Assembly: GCA_938039345.1 (NCBI GenBank)
Contig: CALHVB010000105.1
Location: 1-8,967, forward strand
Source: an uncultured Sediminicola sp.
GTDB lineage: Bacteria; Bacteroidota; Bacteroidia; Flavobacteriales; Flavobacteriaceae
Length of the DNA stretch: 8,967 nt
Direction of reading: 5' to 3'
The position numbers and the translations under genes are program-made. The notes beneath the pieces are model-generated. The model had not been told where the DNA came from. It worked only from the letters and a program-made list of their open reading frames with translations, and ran no database searches. The stretch's first letter is position 1. The number at the start of each line of letters is the position of its first letter. Of the stretch, positions 6,012 to 8,967 are shown in pieces.

Positions 6012-7475
6012 TTACAATCCGTTTATATAACTACCGTAGATATCTTTAAACTGATATCCTTTTGTAAATCTATTTTTATTTAATTTTTTATAGGCTACCA
6101 AGCCCCATAACAGTAATTCTTTTAGAAAATAAGTTTCTCCTTTTTCTGTGTTAGGTTGATATTTTAAAATTAAATCATTTAATGGTGTTATTTTATCTAA
6201 TTCGTTTTGGTATTCAAGATTGGTATAATCGTCTAAAAGTTCAAAACCTTCACCGTTAAAAAACCAACTTATTAAATCATCATAAGGGCTTTCTGCGTCT
6301 TTGCGTTCTAATTTTTCTATTTTAGGAAAGTAACTTTCAAATAATGTTTTTACCGATTCTTCTATTAAAATTTCGGCTACACTTCCCGCTCCTTCTTGCT
6401 CTCCTTCATATACTAATTCTATTTTTCCTGTAATAGCTGGTATTACTCCCATAAAATCTGTTAAACGAATGGTAGTAGCATCTTCTTTATTTACTAATGC
6501 TCTACGTTCGGCTGCGCTTAATAAATTTTCAAAAGCAGTAATACTCATTCTGGCACTTACGCCACTTTTAGCATCTACATATTCACTTTTTCTTGCTTCA
6601 AAACTAATCTGCTCTAATAAATCCTTTGCTATATTGGGAACAGAAACAATACTAGATTGTCTTTGGTCTAATTTGGATTCTTGCTCTGTTATTTTTCTTG
6701 CAGTGGCAATATCCTCTGGGTAATGTGTTAAAATCTGAGAACCAATTCTGTCTTTTAAAGGAGTTACAATACTCCCTCTATTAGTATAATCTTCTGGATT
6801 TGCCGTAAAAATAAATTGTAAATCTAATGGCAAACGTAATTTAAACCCTCTAATTTGTATATCTCCTTCTTGTAAAATATTAAATAAAGATACTTGTATT
6901 CTTGCTTGTAAATCTGGCAACTCATTAATCACAAATATACAACGGTTTGCTCTGGGAATCATTCCAAAATGTAGTACTCTATCATCTGCATAAGATAGCT
7001 TTAAATTTGCAGCTTTTATAGGGTCTACATCTCCTATTAAATCTGCTACTGTTACATCTGGAGTGGCTAATTTTTCATAGAAACGGTCATTTCTATGCAA
7101 CCAAGAAATAGGAGTATCATCTCCTTTCTCTTTTATTAATTCTATAGCGTATCTAGACATTGGTTGTAAAGGGTCATCATTAATTTCTGAACCTTCTACT
7201 ACAGGTATCCATTCATCTAATAAATTAATCATTAACCTTGCTAATCTTGTTTTTGCTTGTCCTCTAAGTCCTAATAAGTTAATATTATGACGAGAAAGTA
7301 TGGCTCTTTCTAATTCTGGTATTACAGAATCTTCGTAACCCCAAACTCCTTCAAAATTATTAATCCCATTTTTTATGTTCTCACGAAGGTTGTCCCTTAA
7401 CTCATTTTTTATACTCTTAGTTTGGTAGCCCGATTGTTTTAAGGCTCCAAGAGTTGTACTTTCTTTTCTATTCAA
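6012..7475 (-). CDS. MoxR/Mg-chelatase-I-like AAA+ ATPase
   Basis: This encodes a 487-residue AAA+ ATPase. It has Walker A GLRGQAKT (69-76, Lys75), a Walker B region CIFVINELPDL (179-189), sensor 1 in FTANPEDY (Asn226), a probable arginine finger Arg243 in PLKDRIG, and sensor 2 in SGVSARMSIT (Arg309). Walker B has Asn184 where Asp is usual, but keeps the catalytic Glu185. I recall this NELPDL form in homologues, so it looks like a subfamily trait. The C-terminal part (about 350-487) has no motif I recognise. No ATG occurs before codon 82, and an in-frame stop lies just upstream. The start must therefore be TTG at 7473-7475, preceded by an A-rich leader with a run of eight A. The VWA gene ends 44 bp upstream on the same strand, making a MoxR-VWA pair as in RavA-ViaA, NorQ-NorD, CbbQ-CbbO and BchI-BchD. 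Such pairs use ATP to activate or metallate another protein. The client is unknown. Confidence 0.9.
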   Translation of the reverse strand: MNRKESTTLGALKQSGYQTKSIKNELRDNLRENIKNGINNFEGVWGYEDSVIPELERAILSRHNINLLGLRGQAKTRLARLMINLLDEWIPVVEGSEINDDPLQPMSRYAIELIKEKGDDTPISWLHRNDRFYEKLATPDVTVADLIGDVDPIKAANLKLSYADDRVLHFGMIPRANRCIFVINELPDLQARIQVSLFNILQEGDIQIRGFKLRLPLDLQFIFTANPEDYTNRGSIVTPLKDRIGSQILTHYPEDIATARKITEQESKLDQRQSSIVSVPNIAKDLLEQISFEARKSEYVDAKSGVSARMSITAFENLLSAAERRALVNKEDATTIRLTDFMGVIPAITGKIELVYEGEQEGAGSVAEILIEESVKTLFESYFPKIEKLERKDAESPYDDLISWFFNGEGFELLDDYTNLEYQNELDKITPLNDLILKYQPNTEKGETYFLKELLLWGLVAYKKLNKNRFTKGYQFKDIYGSYINGL

Positions 7476-7519
7476 TTTTCTTTTTTTTAGTGTTCGTAAT
7501 TAAGTTATAACTACAAAGT

Positions 7520-8656
7520 TTATTTTATTCTTTTTCTTCTATTAGATTCATAGTCTTCAAAAATCATTTCACCTAAACCTTTTAAACCGGTATAGAATGC
7601 TTTTCCTTTATTTGCTTGGGTAAACTTTTCAATAAATTGCATTAAATAAGCATCTCTGGCAATCATAAATGTAGTAATGGGTATGTGTAACTTACGTGCT
7701 TGTGATGCCATAGCATAACATTTCTCTACTATATAATCGTCTAAACCAACACTGTTTTTATAATAAGTACCATCTGGCATTCGTAAACAACTAGGTTTAC
7801 CATCTGTAATCATAAAAATCTGTTTATTGGTATTTCTTTTTCTACGCAACATATCCATAGCTAACTGTAAACCTGCTACTGTATTGGTGTGGTAAGGACC
7901 TACCTTTAAATATGGTAAATCTTTTATAGGAATAGGCCAAGCATCGTTACCAAAAACTAATATTTCTAAACTATCTTTTGGGTAACGCGTGGTTATAAGT
8001 TCTGCTAATGCCATAGCTACTTTTTTTGCAGGTGTAATACGGTCTTCTCCATACAATATCATACTATGGCTAATATCTATCATGAGTACAGTACTCATTT
8101 GTGCTTTATATTGGGTGTCTTCTACTACTAAATCTTCTTCACTTAAAGAAAAACTATCTAAACCATGATTTATCTGAGCGTTTTTTAAGCTCTCGGTCAT
8201 AGAGATATGTTCTAAGCCGTCTCCATATTTGTATGCCCTAAACTCTCCTGTGTATTCATCTCCCGGTCCAGATTTTCCTGTTTTATGATTTCCTGAGCCG
8301 CTTCGTTTTAATTTTCCAAAAATTTGGTCTAATGCTTTTTGGCGTATAGCACGCTCCATTTTTGCTGTAATACTTAAATCTCCCCCTTCTCCATTTCCAT
8401 CGCCCGAATTTGTATTTAATTCTTCTTGTAAATATCCTTTGGTTTTTAAATCTTCTATAAAATCTTCCATAGTATAATTACTATCGGTAAGACCATATTC
8501 TGCATCTAATTCGCGAAGCCAATCCAATGCTTCATCTACATCTCCAGAAGTATGCGTTATTAATTCTTTGAAAATCTCAAAAAGTTTTTCAAAGGGTGTT
8601 TGTTGTGGAGCTTCGTAAGTTGAAAAACGAAATCCTTTTCTTTTATTCATAGTCAT
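7520..8656 (-). CDS. VWA-domain partner of the MoxR-like ATPase
   Basis: This encodes 378 residues, cytoplasmic, with no signal peptide or membrane helix. The N-terminal part (about 15-115) is helical and acidic. A Gly/Ser/Asn-rich linker lies at 82-93 and a basic, glycine-rich one at 117-132. The von Willebrand A domain covers about 186-365. Its metal-binding MIDAS site is complete: DISHS (Asp194, Ser196, Ser198), a Thr in HTNT (257 or 259) and Asp285 in MITDG. It is the first gene of the operon, followed after 44 bp by the AAA+ ATPase. In related pairs the VWA protein docks on the ATPase ring and links it to a target. The layout recalls BchD/NorD/ViaA C-terminal halves, without a fused AAA domain. 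The ATG at 8648-8650 (MNKRKGF) is an alternative start two codons inside. The 80-bp divergent spacer 8657-8736 shows no clear promoter motif. Confidence 0.9.
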   Translation of the reverse strand: MTMNKRKGFRFSTYEAPQQTPFEKLFEIFKELITHTSGDVDEALDWLRELDAEYGLTDSNYTMEDFIEDLKTKGYLQEELNTNSGDGNGEGGDLSITAKMERAIRQKALDQIFGKLKRSGSGNHKTGKSGPGDEYTGEFRAYKYGDGLEHISMTESLKNAQINHGLDSFSLSEEDLVVEDTQYKAQMSTVLMIDISHSMILYGEDRITPAKKVAMALAELITTRYPKDSLEILVFGNDAWPIPIKDLPYLKVGPYHTNTVAGLQLAMDMLRRKRNTNKQIFMITDGKPSCLRMPDGTYYKNSVGLDDYIVEKCYAMASQARKLHIPITTFMIARDAYLMQFIEKFTQANKGKAFYTGLKGLGEMIFEDYESNRRKRIK

Positions 8657-8736
8657 ACTATAAAAATAACGATTTTACTATTGTTCTTTGCTCTGTTTTA
8701 ATGAAAACTTAACGGTTTATCCTAAATTAGTAGGCT

Positions 8737-8967
8737 ATGAATAATAATTTGATTGCAAATTTAAAAGCCTTTTTAAATACTCCATATTTATGGGAAGAAA
8801 ATACATTTAAAATAGCACAATTTATAATTCCGGCTATTGACATAAAATCACTTAGCCCTACTCCTATTCCTAATAATATTAGACTTGGACATCAAATAGA
8901 ATATCTTTTTTTACAGCTCATAAATCATTCTAAAGTATATACTATTTTAATTCATAATTTACCTATT
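8737..8967 (+). CDS. Probable DUF1853-family protein, 5' part (runs off right edge)
   Basis: Seventy-seven codons are open from the ATG at 8737 to the window edge, coding MNNNLIANLKAFLNTPYLWE and on to ...LIHNLPI. There is no signal peptide or membrane segment. The segment NNIRLGHQIEYLFLQLINHSKVYTILIHNLPI resembles what I recall of the N-terminal signature of DUF1853 proteins in Flavobacteriia (RLGxxxExxF, then a short stretch and an N.QI-type strand). In those proteins a restriction-endonuclease-like core follows, but that part is outside the window. The family's function is unknown. It is divergent from the VWA/MoxR operon, which may or may not be meaningful. Confidence 0.55.
   Translation, partial: MNNNLIANLKAFLNTPYLWEENTFKIAQFIIPAIDIKSLSPTPIPNNIRLGHQIEYLFLQLINHSKVYTILIHNLPI

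Noticed and set aside
6469..6723. Plus-strand open frame of 84 codons that looks hydrophobic
   Set aside because: It is antisense to the AAA+ ATPase sensor-2 region; the apparent hydrophobicity comes from the complement of polar codons.

Overview
The window looks like a chromosomal segment of a marine-type Flavobacteriaceae (Bacteroidota). The DNA is strongly AT-rich. Starts lack Shine-Dalgarno sequences and are preceded by A/T-rich leaders. Lipoproteins have short signal peptides ending in a Bacteroidota-style FFSC/FVSC lipobox followed by Ser/Asp residues, and the left-edge gene carries a glycine-rich repeat of the kind found in large secreted flavobacterial proteins. These are inferences from sequence character and remembered families; no database search was possible. 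No tRNA, rRNA, CRISPR array, insertion sequence or phage gene is visible.

Left part (1-2167), minus strand. A secreted repeat protein runs off the left edge (1-918). Upstream of it is a strong intrinsic terminator (986-1030) belonging to a surface lipoprotein gene (1069-1938). The lipoprotein carries two copies of a domain resembling the extracytoplasmic C-terminal domain of RskA-type anti-sigma factors, but has neither an anti-sigma domain nor a transmembrane helix. The 229-bp divergent spacer that follows (1939-2167) holds several TGTRA-like half-sites spaced 11 (or 22) bp apart, which fits binding by an OmpR/PhoB-family regulator.

Middle part (2168-5975), plus strand. An OmpR-family response regulator and a HAMP/HisKA histidine kinase are translationally coupled through a TAATG overlap and form a complete two-component system, closed by a hairpin (4389-4414). 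After a spacer with a 22-bp perfect palindrome comes a di-haem c-type cytochrome lipoprotein (4524-5975). Its stop codon lies in the loop of a hairpin that probably ends transcription of both this gene and the convergent operon.

Right part (6012-8967). A minus-strand two-gene operon encodes a VWA/MIDAS protein and a MoxR/Mg-chelatase-I-like AAA+ ATPase, the ATPase starting at TTG. Such pairs usually form ATP-driven complexes that insert metals into, remodel or activate a target protein; no target is visible here. Divergent from it, the first 77 codons of a probable DUF1853-family protein run off the right edge.

The best functional lead is the link between the two-component system and its divergent lipoprotein: the phased repeats suggest that the regulator controls both itself and the lipoprotein. 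The cytochrome, next to the kinase but behind a terminator, could be a further target, though its upstream region lacks the same repeats.
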